A DNA stretch of 35,437 nt from Limnobaculum eriocheiris (GTDB taxonomy: Bacteria > Pseudomonadota > Gammaproteobacteria > Enterobacterales > Enterobacteriaceae). The position numbers and the translations under genes are program-made. The DNA is taken from positions 1-35,437 of the forward strand of contig NZ_JAJNAG010000034.1 of NCBI RefSeq assembly GCF_021010575.1. Direction: 5' to 3'. Positions 1 to 6,587 of this stretch are shown here, piece after piece (positions within the stretch are counted from its first letter, which is position 1; each line of letters starts with the position of its first letter). The notes under the pieces were generated by a model, which was not told where the DNA came from, searched no databases, and was given only the letters and a program-made list of their open reading frames with translations.

Positions 1-31
1 GTCTTGCGACACTCTCCGCTAATTTTAAGAC

Positions 32-52
32 GAACAGTACTCAGTACTGTTC
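32..52. repeat. Perfect 10-bp inverted repeat
   Basis: GAACAGTACT and AGTACTGTTC are exact reverse complements separated by one base. The flanks TTAAGA on the left and TCTTAA on the right lengthen the pairing if two bases (CG) bulge out. There is no following T-tract, so a standard terminator is unlikely. It could be an operator or the end of an element whose body lies outside the window. Confidence 0.6.
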
Positions 53-220
53 TTAATCATCTCGCCAAAACCTACCAGAGTATGGTGTTGGTTTATTAGC
101 GCTGATTTTGTGGGGATCCCTCAGCGCTACGGCGGGATTTTTTATGCCTTCAGAAATAGATTCATTTTGTGCAATGGATAATAAAGCGAGATTATATTGC
201 ATCAAATTATGCTTTATTAC

Positions 221-235
221 GCACTGTTTTAGTGC
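221..235 (+). promoter_or_regulatory. Candidate NtrC enhancer site for glnK
   Basis: The sequence GCAC-N7-GTGC is a perfect dyad, with flanking C and G that also pair. This matches the known NtrC (GlnG) half-site arrangement. It lies about 250 bp upstream of the sigma-54 promoter. That is somewhat far, but enhancer sites tolerate distance. The sequence match is seen; the function is inferred. Confidence 0.5.
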
Positions 236-482
236 GGTGGAATAGACCGGCCAGCGTTATTATCTTTGACTGAATTCATTTAATCTTATTATTTATCCTC
301 TCTATTTATTTAATTCACCGCTTTTATTTACCCTTCTTTCATGGTGAAGATATCGCTATAAACTTTGTTATTTTCTTCTGAAAAAACCATGTGTTGGATA
401 TGTTTATTAATGTATTTCACCACAGGTTTTAAGATGGCTGTGTTTTTTAATTAAGGAAAAAAGCAGAGACATATTTTTATTT

Positions 483-498
483 TGGCATGCAATTTGCT
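483..498 (+). promoter_or_regulatory. Sigma-54 (-24/-12) promoter of glnK-amtB
   Basis: TGGCATGCAATTTGCT fits the RpoN consensus TGGCAC-N5-TTGCT with one mismatch and has the required GG and GC doublets exactly 12 bp apart (GG at 484-485, GC at 496-497). Transcription should start near 508-510, leaving a leader of about 60 bases before glnK. In enteric bacteria glnK-amtB is a classic NtrC/sigma-54 operon induced by nitrogen limitation. Confidence 0.88.
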
Positions 499-567
499 CT
501 TGTTTAATCGTGGACCATTTATCAGTTAACCATGATTAATCGTTAACCCTTAATCGAGGAGAGGCAT

Positions 568-906
568 ATGAAACTTGTCACCGTAGTGATTAAACCCTTC
601 AAGCTGGAAGATGTGCGCGAAGCCTTATCTTCAATAGGCATTCAGGGATTGACGGTTACTGAAGTTAAGGGGTTTGGCCGTCAGAAAGGACACGCGGAAT
701 TATATCGCGGTGCTGAATACAGCGTTAATTTTTTGCCGAAGGTGAAAATTGATATCGCGATGTCTGACGATCAGGTTGAGGGGGCAATTGCAGCAATAAC
801 TCAGTCTGCTTATACCGGCAAGATTGGTGATGGAAAGATTTTTGTTACTGAATTACAGCGGGTAGTACGTATACGCACCGGCGAAACAGACGAAGACGCT
901 CTGTAA
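568..906 (+). CDS. glnK: Nitrogen regulatory protein PII, GlnK
   Basis: A 112-residue PII signal-transduction protein, full length for the family. It senses 2-oxoglutarate and ATP/ADP and is uridylylated by GlnD under nitrogen limitation. In its unmodified form it plugs the AmtB ammonium channel. The T-loop carries the uridylylation tyrosine at residue 51 in AELYRGAEY, and the C-terminal signature TGKIGDGKIFV is intact. The start is fixed by a strong GAGGAG ribosome site. amtB begins 37 bases downstream and the pair is driven by the sigma-54 promoter at 483-498. GlnK rather than GlnB is indicated by the coupling to amtB and by the sigma-54 promoter. Confidence 0.97.
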   Translation: MKLVTVVIKPFKLEDVREALSSIGIQGLTVTEVKGFGRQKGHAELYRGAEYSVNFLPKVKIDIAMSDDQVEGAIAAITQSAYTGKIGDGKIFVTELQRVVRIRTGETDEDAL

Positions 907-943
907 GTCATAAATACTCAACATGTGAGAAGGATGAATAGAG

Positions 944-2230
944 ATGAAAAGATTTTTATCCGGAATAGCGATGAGTCTGCCGGTCATGTTTCCTGGTTTT
1001 GCTATGGCTGCCGAAAGCGTTGCCGATAAAGCTGATAACGGCTTTATGATGATAAGTACTGCGCTGGTTTTGTTTATGAGCATTCCCGGTATTGCGCTGT
1101 TTTATGGCGGATTACTACGCTCTAAAAATGTGCTCTCTTTGATGACTCAAGTGATAGCGACCTTTTCTTTAGTGAGTGTGCTTTGGGTTATTTATGGCTA
1201 TACCCTGGCTTTTGGTGAAGGCAACGATTTCTTTGGTAACTTTAACGGATTACTGCTGAAAGATGTTCACTTAACTGATGTGACAGGTACGTTTTACAAG
1301 TTAATTCATGTTGCTTTTCAGGGATCGTTTGCCTGTATTACCGTAGGATTAATCGTTGGAGGATTCGCGGAGCGGGTTCGGTTTTCTGCGGTAATTCTTT
1401 TTGTTTTCATCTGGTTTACGCTGGCCTATTTACCAATGGCTCATATGGTATGGGGGGGCGGTTACCTGTTTAAAATGGGTGCGATCGATTTTGCCGGCGG
1501 CACCGTGGTTCATATTAACGCAGCGATTGCGGCTTTAGTGGGTGCCTATATGTTAGGAAAACGCAGTGGCTTTGGCCGTGAAGCGTTTAAACCTCATAAT
1601 TTGCCAATGGTATTTATCGGTACTGCAATTCTGTATGTCGGCTGGTTTGGTTTTAACTCCGGTTCTGCCAGCAGCGCCAACGAAATTGCGGCACTGGCCT
1701 TTGTTAACACCGTAACAGCCACCGCGGGCGCAGTATTGGGATGGCTGGCGGTAGAATGGATGGTTCGCGGTAAGCCTTCTTTACTGGGTGCCTGCTCCGG
1801 TTGTATTGCCGGTCTGGTTGCCATTACGCCTGCTGCGGGTTCTGTCGGCATTGGTGGTGCACTGATTTTGGGCATTATCGCTGGTGTTGCAGGGCTATGG
1901 GGTGTAGTGGTCTTGAAATCATGGCTAAAAGTTGACGATACCTGCGATGTTTTCGGGGTGCATGGCGTATGCGGTATTGTCGGTTGTATCGGTACCGGCA
2001 TCCTGACCTCGGCGGCTCTGGGCGGAACCGGCTATGCTGAAGGCGTGACCATGCTGAAGCAAGTGGGTGTTCAGGGGATAAGTGTCGTAGTTTGTCTGCT
2101 ATGGTCAGGTATTGTTGCCTTTGTGGCCTATAAAATAGCAGATATCTTCCTTGGACTGCGGGTACCGGAAGAAATGGAACGCGAAGGTCTGGATGTCAAC
2201 TCACATGGTGAGAGTGCATATAACCAATAA
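944..2230 (+). CDS. amtB: Ammonium channel AmtB
   Basis: A 428-residue Amt/Rh-family ammonium transporter of the inner membrane, working as a trimer blocked by GlnK. A cleavable signal peptide ends near AMA (residue 22). Eleven hydrophobic spans follow. The twin pore histidines are present at precursor residues 190 (GGTVVHINAA) and 340 (VFGVHGVCGI), which equal mature positions 168 and 318 as in E. coli. The gene follows glnK by 37 bases with its own AAGGA ribosome site, and a strong terminator lies directly after it, closing a two-gene operon. Confidence 0.97.
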   Translation: MKRFLSGIAMSLPVMFPGFAMAAESVADKADNGFMMISTALVLFMSIPGIALFYGGLLRSKNVLSLMTQVIATFSLVSVLWVIYGYTLAFGEGNDFFGNFNGLLLKDVHLTDVTGTFYKLIHVAFQGSFACITVGLIVGGFAERVRFSAVILFVFIWFTLAYLPMAHMVWGGGYLFKMGAIDFAGGTVVHINAAIAALVGAYMLGKRSGFGREAFKPHNLPMVFIGTAILYVGWFGFNSGSASSANEIAALAFVNTVTATAGAVLGWLAVEWMVRGKPSLLGACSGCIAGLVAITPAAGSVGIGGALILGIIAGVAGLWGVVVLKSWLKVDDTCDVFGVHGVCGIVGCIGTGILTSAALGGTGYAEGVTMLKQVGVQGISVVVCLLWSGIVAFVAYKIADIFLGLRVPEEMEREGLDVNSHGESAYNQ

Positions 2231-2249
2231 TCATCTTGTTATTAAACAG

Positions 2250-2275
2250 AAAAAGACGGCCAGGGCCGTCTTTTT
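2250..2275 (+). terminator. Rho-independent terminator of glnK-amtB
   Basis: A GACGGC / GCCGTC stem with a four-base loop (CAGG) is flanked by AAAAA on the left and TTTTT on the right. The stem therefore extends into an A-U tract and could work in both directions. It lies 20 bases after the amtB stop. Confidence 0.92.
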
Positions 2276-2395
2276 CTATAAGACTAATTGTTGGGGAGGG
2301 GCTTCCGGTCGGGCATAAAGCGAATATAAGCACTTGATATTTTACGATCGGAATACCCATTGATGCTGGTTTAACGCATCAAACAACAAAATCCA

Positions 2396-3697
2396 TTACG
2401 CAAACAGCGAATACAGAATTGCTGAAATGGCTACCAGTCCCATCAGTACCACAAAAATATTACTCATATGACCGCGGTATTTCTGCATTGCCGGAACCTT
2501 ACTGATAGCATACATCGGCATAATAAATAGAATCATGGCGATAACCGGGCCACCTAAGGTTTCAATAATACCCAGAATACTTGGGTTCAGCGTAGCAATG
2601 ATCCAGCAGGTAATAATCATAAACACGGCGGTAATGCGTTCCAGCTTTTTGATTTGTACCGGCTGGCCCTTAGAGCGCAGGGATTTGATCATCAGCCCCT
2701 GCATACCTTCGCTTGCGCCAAGATAGTGTCCAAGGAATGATTTGGTAATAGCCACAAAGGCAATAACTGGTGCTACATATTCAATAAGCGGAGTATGGAA
2801 GTGGTTAGCCAGGTAAGACAGAATAGAAATATTCTGTGCTTTGGCCTCCGCCAGATTGGCCGGTGACAGGCTTAATACGCAGCTGAACACGAAGAACATA
2901 ACGGTAATGACCATCATCAAGTGTGCATATCTTAAGATACGACCGCTTTTCTCATCGGCGTTTTTGCCATAAGTCTCTTTTTGGCTAACGGCAAATGAGG
3001 AGATGATTGGTGAATGGTTAAATGAAAACACCATGGTAGGGATAATTAGCCACAGGGTTAACAGCAGCGTTTTCATGCTACCTGCATCAAAACTGGTGTT
3101 AGCCTGTTCAAAAATTGCGCCGCTCCACTGAGGGATCAGATACAGCGCCAGCAACATCAGAACGGTAACAAATGGGTAAACCAGAATACTCATAGCTTTA
3201 ACCACCATATCACGACCAAAGTGAACGATGGTCATCAGGCCAAGGATCAGCACGATCGACAGTAACCAGCGAGGTGGCGCAGTCATACCCATCTGAACTT
3301 CAATAAAACTGATAGTGGTGTTGGTGATACCTACGCTGTAAATCAATAAAATAGGGTAGATAGCAAAGAAATAGAGCAGAGTAATTAATGCCCCGGCAAA
3401 TTTGCCAAAATGTTCTTCTACCACTTCGGTAATGTCACCACCCCGAGATGAACCAGACAGAACAAAACGAGTTAAAGCACGATGAGAGAAATAGGTCATT
3501 GGAAAGGCGATAATCAACATGATCATCAAAGGCCATATACCACCCAGACCCGCGTTGATAGGCAGGAAAAGAACCCCTGCGCCGATTGCAGTGCCGTATA
3601 AACCCAACATCCACGTTGTATCTTGTTTTTGCCATTTAGATGTTTGAATACCCGTGTCCGTATCAGGTATCGATACTGAGATGTCTTTAACCGACAT
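2396..3697 (-). CDS. sdaC: Serine/proton symporter, SdaC type
   Basis: A 433-residue inner-membrane amino-acid permease of the HAAAP family with about eleven hydrophobic spans. It is closely similar throughout to E. coli SdaC, including the N-terminal block WMLGLYGTAIGAGVLFLPIN, the VFSFNHSPIISSFAV segment and the C-terminal ATLNPSILG..ETLGGP region. SdaC imports L-serine with protons. In K-12 it sits next to the serine deaminase gene sdaB at another locus. Here it stands alone between amtB and tesB, so its partner must be elsewhere. A GAGGG ribosome site precedes the start, and a CRP-like site lies about 85 bases upstream. A closely related HAAAP paralogue with another substrate cannot be excluded. 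Confidence 0.85.
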   Translation of the reverse strand: MSVKDISVSIPDTDTGIQTSKWQKQDTTWMLGLYGTAIGAGVLFLPINAGLGGIWPLMIMLIIAFPMTYFSHRALTRFVLSGSSRGGDITEVVEEHFGKFAGALITLLYFFAIYPILLIYSVGITNTTISFIEVQMGMTAPPRWLLSIVLILGLMTIVHFGRDMVVKAMSILVYPFVTVLMLLALYLIPQWSGAIFEQANTSFDAGSMKTLLLTLWLIIPTMVFSFNHSPIISSFAVSQKETYGKNADEKSGRILRYAHLMMVITVMFFVFSCVLSLSPANLAEAKAQNISILSYLANHFHTPLIEYVAPVIAFVAITKSFLGHYLGASEGMQGLMIKSLRSKGQPVQIKKLERITAVFMIITCWIIATLNPSILGIIETLGGPVIAMILFIMPMYAISKVPAMQKYRGHMSNIFVVLMGLVAISAILYSLFA

Positions 3698-3773
3698 TTA
3701 TAACCCTCATATGAGTAAAAAGTAGAATATTAAAAACCGCGCGTATTCTAGGGGCAGTTATTACAGGAGGATA

Positions 3774-3789
3774 TGTGTTGGATCACACA
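3774..3789 (-). promoter_or_regulatory. CRP-like site upstream of sdaC
   Basis: Read on the minus strand, TGTGT-N6-ACACA has perfectly symmetric arms and matches eight of ten bases of the CRP core TGTGA-N6-TCACA. Its centre is about 85 bp before the sdaC start codon. sdaC of E. coli is known to be activated by CRP-cAMP, which supports the reading. Confidence 0.4.
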
Positions 3790-3887
3790 ATTAGCACTTA
3801 AATCGCCCTGAGAGGCTGGATGGTAGTGCATTAGTTTATAATTTAAGCAATCGGCATTGTAAAATTTTTTGCTGGTAAATTAATCAA

Positions 3888-3919
3888 AAAATAACGACCT
3901 GAATTCAGACCGTTATTTT
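3888..3919 (-). terminator. Terminator downstream of tesB
   Basis: Arms AAAATAACG and CGTTATTTT pair perfectly, and the inner CTGAATTCAG is itself a palindrome. On the minus strand the stem runs into TTTTTT, about 30 bases after the tesB stop. Confidence 0.7.
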
Positions 3920-3949
3920 CCAGTGACTTATCAGAATAAATAACTGAAA

Positions 3950-4816
3950 TTAACTGTTATGAAAGCGCATTACACCTTCCTGACTGGTAGATGCAACCAA
4001 CAGGCCACTGCGGGTAAAAAATTGACCGCGTACAAAACCCCTGGTGCCTGATGCGGAAGGGCTTTCTACCGAGTACAGTAGCCATTCATCCATACGGAAA
4101 GTACGGTGGAACCAGATAGAATGGTCAATGGTAGCCACCTGCATACCGGGTTGCAGTAAAGCTACGCCATGAGGCTGAAGCGCGGTGGGCAGAAAGTTAA
4201 AGTCAGAGGCATAGCCCAACAGATATTTATGGATTCCCGGATCGTCTGGCATGGTGCCATTAGCCCGTAGCCAAACGTGACGAATCGGTTTATCGATCTC
4301 TGCTTTTAGCAGATTGTGATATTTAACCGGTCGCATTTCGATAGGCATTTCATTACAGAAAACGCTTTTCATCGGCTCGGACAGCAGATGAGCAAACTTT
4401 CTGGCGATATCGGTTTCTGAAACCAGCGATTCCGGTGGCGGAACATCGGGCATTATAGCAGCCTGATGGTCAAAGCCCTCTTCATAGCTTTGGTATGAGG
4501 CGGTCATATAGAAGATCGTATGGTCGTTCTGTATGGCGCTGACTCTTCGGGTACTAAAGCTATTGCCATCGCGAATAACTTCCACTTCATAGTCAACAGG
4601 CTGATGGCTATCACCGGGGCGTAAAAAGTAGCTGTGACAGGAGTGCACTTTACGCTCTGGTAATACGGTTTGTTTAGCGGCAGAAAGTGCCTGACCAACA
4701 ACCTGCCCACCAAATAGTTGCTTTAATCCAAGATTCTGGCTCTGTCCGCGAAACCGATGCGCATCAATTTTTTCCAGATGAAGTAGCGTTAACAGATTTT
4801 GTAAAACATCGCTCAT
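3950..4816 (-). CDS. tesB: Acyl-CoA thioesterase II
   Basis: A double hot-dog-fold thioesterase that hydrolyses medium- and long-chain acyl-CoA to free fatty acid and CoA in the cytoplasm. From the start chosen here it is 288 residues, against 286 in E. coli. The family's catalytic trio is recognisable: Asp in ASDFNFLP, Thr in [10 protein letters not shown] and Gln in STSQEGVM. An in-frame ATG nine codons upstream (4843) is possible, but the start [12 protein letters not shown] aligns with the family and has AGGA ten bases ahead of it. The position after amtB matches K-12 apart from the inserted sdaC. Confidence 0.94.
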   Translation of the reverse strand: MSDVLQNLLTLLHLEKIDAHRFRGQSQNLGLKQLFGGQVVGQALSAAKQTVLPERKVHSCHSYFLRPGDSHQPVDYEVEVIRDGNSFSTRRVSAIQNDHTIFYMTASYQSYEEGFDHQAAIMPDVPPPESLVSETDIARKFAHLLSEPMKSVFCNEMPIEMRPVKYHNLLKAEIDKPIRHVWLRANGTMPDDPGIHKYLLGYASDFNFLPTALQPHGVALLQPGMQVATIDHSIWFHRTFRMDEWLLYSVESPSASGTRGFVRGQFFTRSGLLVASTSQEGVMRFHNS

Positions 4817-5077
4817 TGCGGGGAAGTCCTGTCTGATGGCCATGTGGCCTTGATTTGTATAAATAATATGATGGTCTGATGGATCTATTTTAGTTGGGAA
4901 TGCCTTGAAAAGGGAGATTTAATCAGCGAAACATAAACTCAGATTATAATGGTGAAATTAATCATTAACTCCAGTGTTTGGCTGGTGTTTATTAAAATAG
5001 TTAGATAATTAAACTGATTTTTTTGATGATTTTGAGTTAAAATTATATTTGATATTGGCAATATTCAGGAGGTAAAC

Positions 5078-5512
5078 ATGAGTTTTTTAAAAATATTGAG
5101 TAGTGCGGCTTTGACCGTAGCATTGGTTGGCTGTAGCAGTACTGCTACACAAAATGAGAAGGATAACGCTATTAATAGTGCGACCACCGTTAGCGGTAGT
5201 GTGATCTACCGTGACAGAATGGCTTTACCTGAGAAAGCGACAATTACCGTTACGCTGGCGGATGTATCGCGAGCTGATGCACCTGCAAAAATCTTGTCGA
5301 CGGTGACTATTCCGTCCGAAGGTAAGCAGGTTCCTTTTATGTTTAACCTGCCGTATAACAATCAGCAGTTAGCCGGGGTACAGCGGGTTTCCCTGTCTGC
5401 CACCATCTCAGTTGATGGCAAATTGTTATATACCACCACCTCAATGAATGAGGTTCTTACCAATGGACAGCCTGCCCATGCGGATCTGATTCTGGATCGC
5501 GTTCAGCATTAA
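5078..5512 (+). CDS. ybaY: YbaY-type outer-membrane lipoprotein
   Basis: A 144-residue lipoprotein with a lipobox ending in Cys19 (ALVGC) and Ser at +2, which predicts outer-membrane sorting. The body (SGSVIYRDRMALPEKATITVTLADVS onward, read in parts) is the YbaY/YscW beta-sandwich domain. The same fold occurs in type III secretion pilotins, but there is no such system here. It is shorter than the roughly 190-residue E. coli YbaY, lacking its extended tail. Its position between tesB and atl matches K-12. A GGAGG ribosome site precedes the ATG. The precise function is unknown. Confidence 0.85.
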   Translation: MSFLKILSSAALTVALVGCSSTATQNEKDNAINSATTVSGSVIYRDRMALPEKATITVTLADVSRADAPAKILSTVTIPSEGKQVPFMFNLPYNNQQLAGVQRVSLSATISVDGKLLYTTTSMNEVLTNGQPAHADLILDRVQH

Positions 5513-5565
5513 TTGCTCTGTCTGTTGACGGCTGGCACTACTCAATACTGAAGCTTTTTTTAGCA

Positions 5566-5889
5566 TTATGGCGGTGTCAGCCAACCATAGATCTTAAAAT
5601 TGATTCTGTCTGAACGAGTAAAAAGAACGCCATCAGCCAGCAGCGCCTGTTTCTGGCGAATATAATCCGGCCCGGTTAATGATATCTTGCCCTGAGAATT
5701 GACCACCCGAAACCAGGGCAGCGTACTTCCTTCCGGTAAACGACTTAAGATGATCCCTACATGACGCGCAGCGCCAGCCGCTCCGGCTAAACGTGCAACA
5801 GCGCCATAGGTCGTTACTTTTCCCGGGGGAATTGAAGCAACAACGGTGTAAATTCGGGTGGGGAGCGATGGTTCATCGTTTTCCATCCG
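5566..5889 (-). CDS. atl: Alkyltransferase-like DNA-damage protein Atl
   Basis: A 107-residue protein of the O6-alkylguanine alkyltransferase-like family (YbaZ/Atl), which binds O6-alkylguanine and flags it for nucleotide excision repair without removing the alkyl group. The helix-turn-helix block TTYGAVARLAG and the arginine-finger segment AARHVG are present. The active-site motif reads PWFRVVN, so the acceptor Cys of PCHR is replaced by Trp as expected for Atl; the following His is Phe. An upstream in-frame ATG at 5982 would add 31 unrelated residues. The chosen start has AAGGA nine bases ahead and aligns with E. coli. It is convergent with ybaY and divergent from ffs. Confidence 0.9.
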   Translation of the reverse strand, partial: RMENDEPSLPTRIYTVVASIPPGKVTTYGAVARLAGAAGAARHVGIILSRLPEGSTLPWFRVVNSQGKISLTGPDYIRQKQALLADGVLFTRSDRINFKIYGWLTPP

Positions 5890-6000
5890 CAGGGTTCCTT
5901 CTTGGGTTGATGTGACAGATTTACTGGCTGAAGTACAGGCTGCTAATTCTGCCATAAATTGGTGAGTTGAGTAAGAAAACATCGCTTAGTGTCAGGAGCC

Positions 6001-6029
6001 TTGCAATTGAACGGCCCATCCCTGATAAT
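6001..6029 (+). promoter_or_regulatory. Sigma-70 promoter of ffs
   Basis: TTGCAA and GATAAT are separated by exactly 17 bases. Transcription would begin near 6036-6037 in a GC-rich discriminator, giving a leader of about 24 bases before the mature 4.5S RNA. The E. coli precursor likewise has a 5' leader of about that length, which RNase P removes. Confidence 0.8.
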
Positions 6030-6060
6030 GCCTGCGCTTTATGAGAATGAAGCCATCAAT

Positions 6061-6174
6061 GGGGGCTCTGTTGGTTCTCCCGCAACGCTAACTTGTGAAC
6101 TCGGTCAGGTCCGGAAGGAAGCAGCCGCAGCAAGCGTCGTGTGTGCCGGGATGTAGCTGGCAGGGCCCCCACCC
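6061..6174 (+). ncRNA. ffs: 4.5S RNA, signal recognition particle RNA
   Basis: A 114-base RNA gene. The conserved SRP core GGTCAGGTCCGGAAGGAAGC at the apical loop is intact. The 5' end GGGGGCTCTG pairs with CAGGGCCCCC at the 3' end, forming the long hairpin typical of bacterial SRP RNA. It binds Ffh and docks ribosomes making membrane proteins at FtsY. The position next to atl matches K-12. The RNA 3' end is followed within 100 bases by an integrase stub. Confidence 0.97.
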
Positions 6175-6237
6175 AATTTTAGGGAACCCCTTAATTTCTT
6201 AAGAAAAATTCAAGAAATCTTCACCATAATTGCTCAA

Positions 6238-6260
6238 GTGATACAATTTTTGTGTATCAC
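6238..6260. repeat. Inverted repeat in front of the integrase stub
   Basis: GTGATACA and TGTATCAC are perfect 8-bp arms around a 7-base spacer. The dyad ends 14 bases before the start codon of the integrase remnant, where an operator or an integrase/excisionase site could lie. Confidence 0.6.
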
Positions 6261-6274
6261 CATAGGGCAGAATT

Positions 6275-6457
6275 ATGTCTCTTATGCTTTCCCGTCATGG
6301 AATCTGGTACTACAGAAAAGTAAATATTTTACCTTGCGGTAAACGTAGAGAATTTAGGCGTTCTTTAAGAACCCGTTCTAAACGTGAAGTAATCCTTCGG
6401 CTAAAAAAATTTAGTGATAATGTAAGCACACCCGTTTTAGTACCACGTACTTTTTAA
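6275..6457 (+). pseudogene. Truncated tyrosine integrase, N-terminus only
   Basis: A 60-codon open frame starting MSLMLSRHGIWYYRK. It resembles the small N-terminal arm-binding domain of phage/island tyrosine recombinases, with the pattern RHGIWYYRK..LPCGKRREFRRSL followed by a basic KREVILRLKK helix. A complete integrase is about 400 residues; the catalytic domain with its R-H-R-Y residues is absent. Similarity to integrases seems to end near codon 50, and the rest runs into an IS3 transposase remnant on the other strand. I infer an element that once integrated beside ffs and was largely deleted. Confidence 0.65.
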
Positions 6458-6547
6458 GATTTCTGGTTTTTTAGTCATCCGCCGGTATTTTTCCGGTGTC
6501 AGGTTATTCAGGGATTCAGCAGCTTGCAGTTTTACCCTTATCAACGC
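6437..6547 (-). pseudogene. IS3-family transposase C-terminal remnant
   Basis: The minus strand encodes about 36 codons reading AAESLNNLTPEKYRRM and then TKKPEILKSTWY before a stop at 6437-6439. The pattern ESLNNLTPE.YR..(x)KPE is typical of the end of OrfB in IS3-family elements. A stop codon lies immediately upstream in frame, there is no start, and the DDE catalytic core is missing. The scrap overlaps the broken end of the integrase stub, so insertion of the IS probably preceded the deletion. Inverted ends of the IS were not found. Confidence 0.55.
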
Positions 6548-6587
6548 TTAATGATTGTTTATTCTGGATATACCCGTTAAGCAATAA

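Larger units (their letters stand above)
1..567. other. Long non-coding region upstream of glnK
   Basis: No convincing gene is visible on either strand. In K-12 the mdlB transporter gene ends just before glnK, but nothing like it is present here. The stretch holds a perfect inverted repeat near its left end, an NtrC-like dyad and a sigma-54 promoter, both listed separately. An open frame at 57-239 without a usable start reads like the first helix of a small transporter (GLLALILWGS) but breaks off soon after, so I do not call it. Confidence 0.6.

Noticed and set aside
57-239. Open frame reading like the first helix of an EamA-type transporter
   Set aside because: No start codon or ribosome site, only about 15 suggestive residues, and it ends soon after. 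The similarity is too short to call a gene remnant.
2360-2382. TTGATGC / GCATCAA dyad after sdaC as a terminator
   Set aside because: The stem is short and no T-tract follows on the minus strand, so the sdaC terminator remains unidentified.
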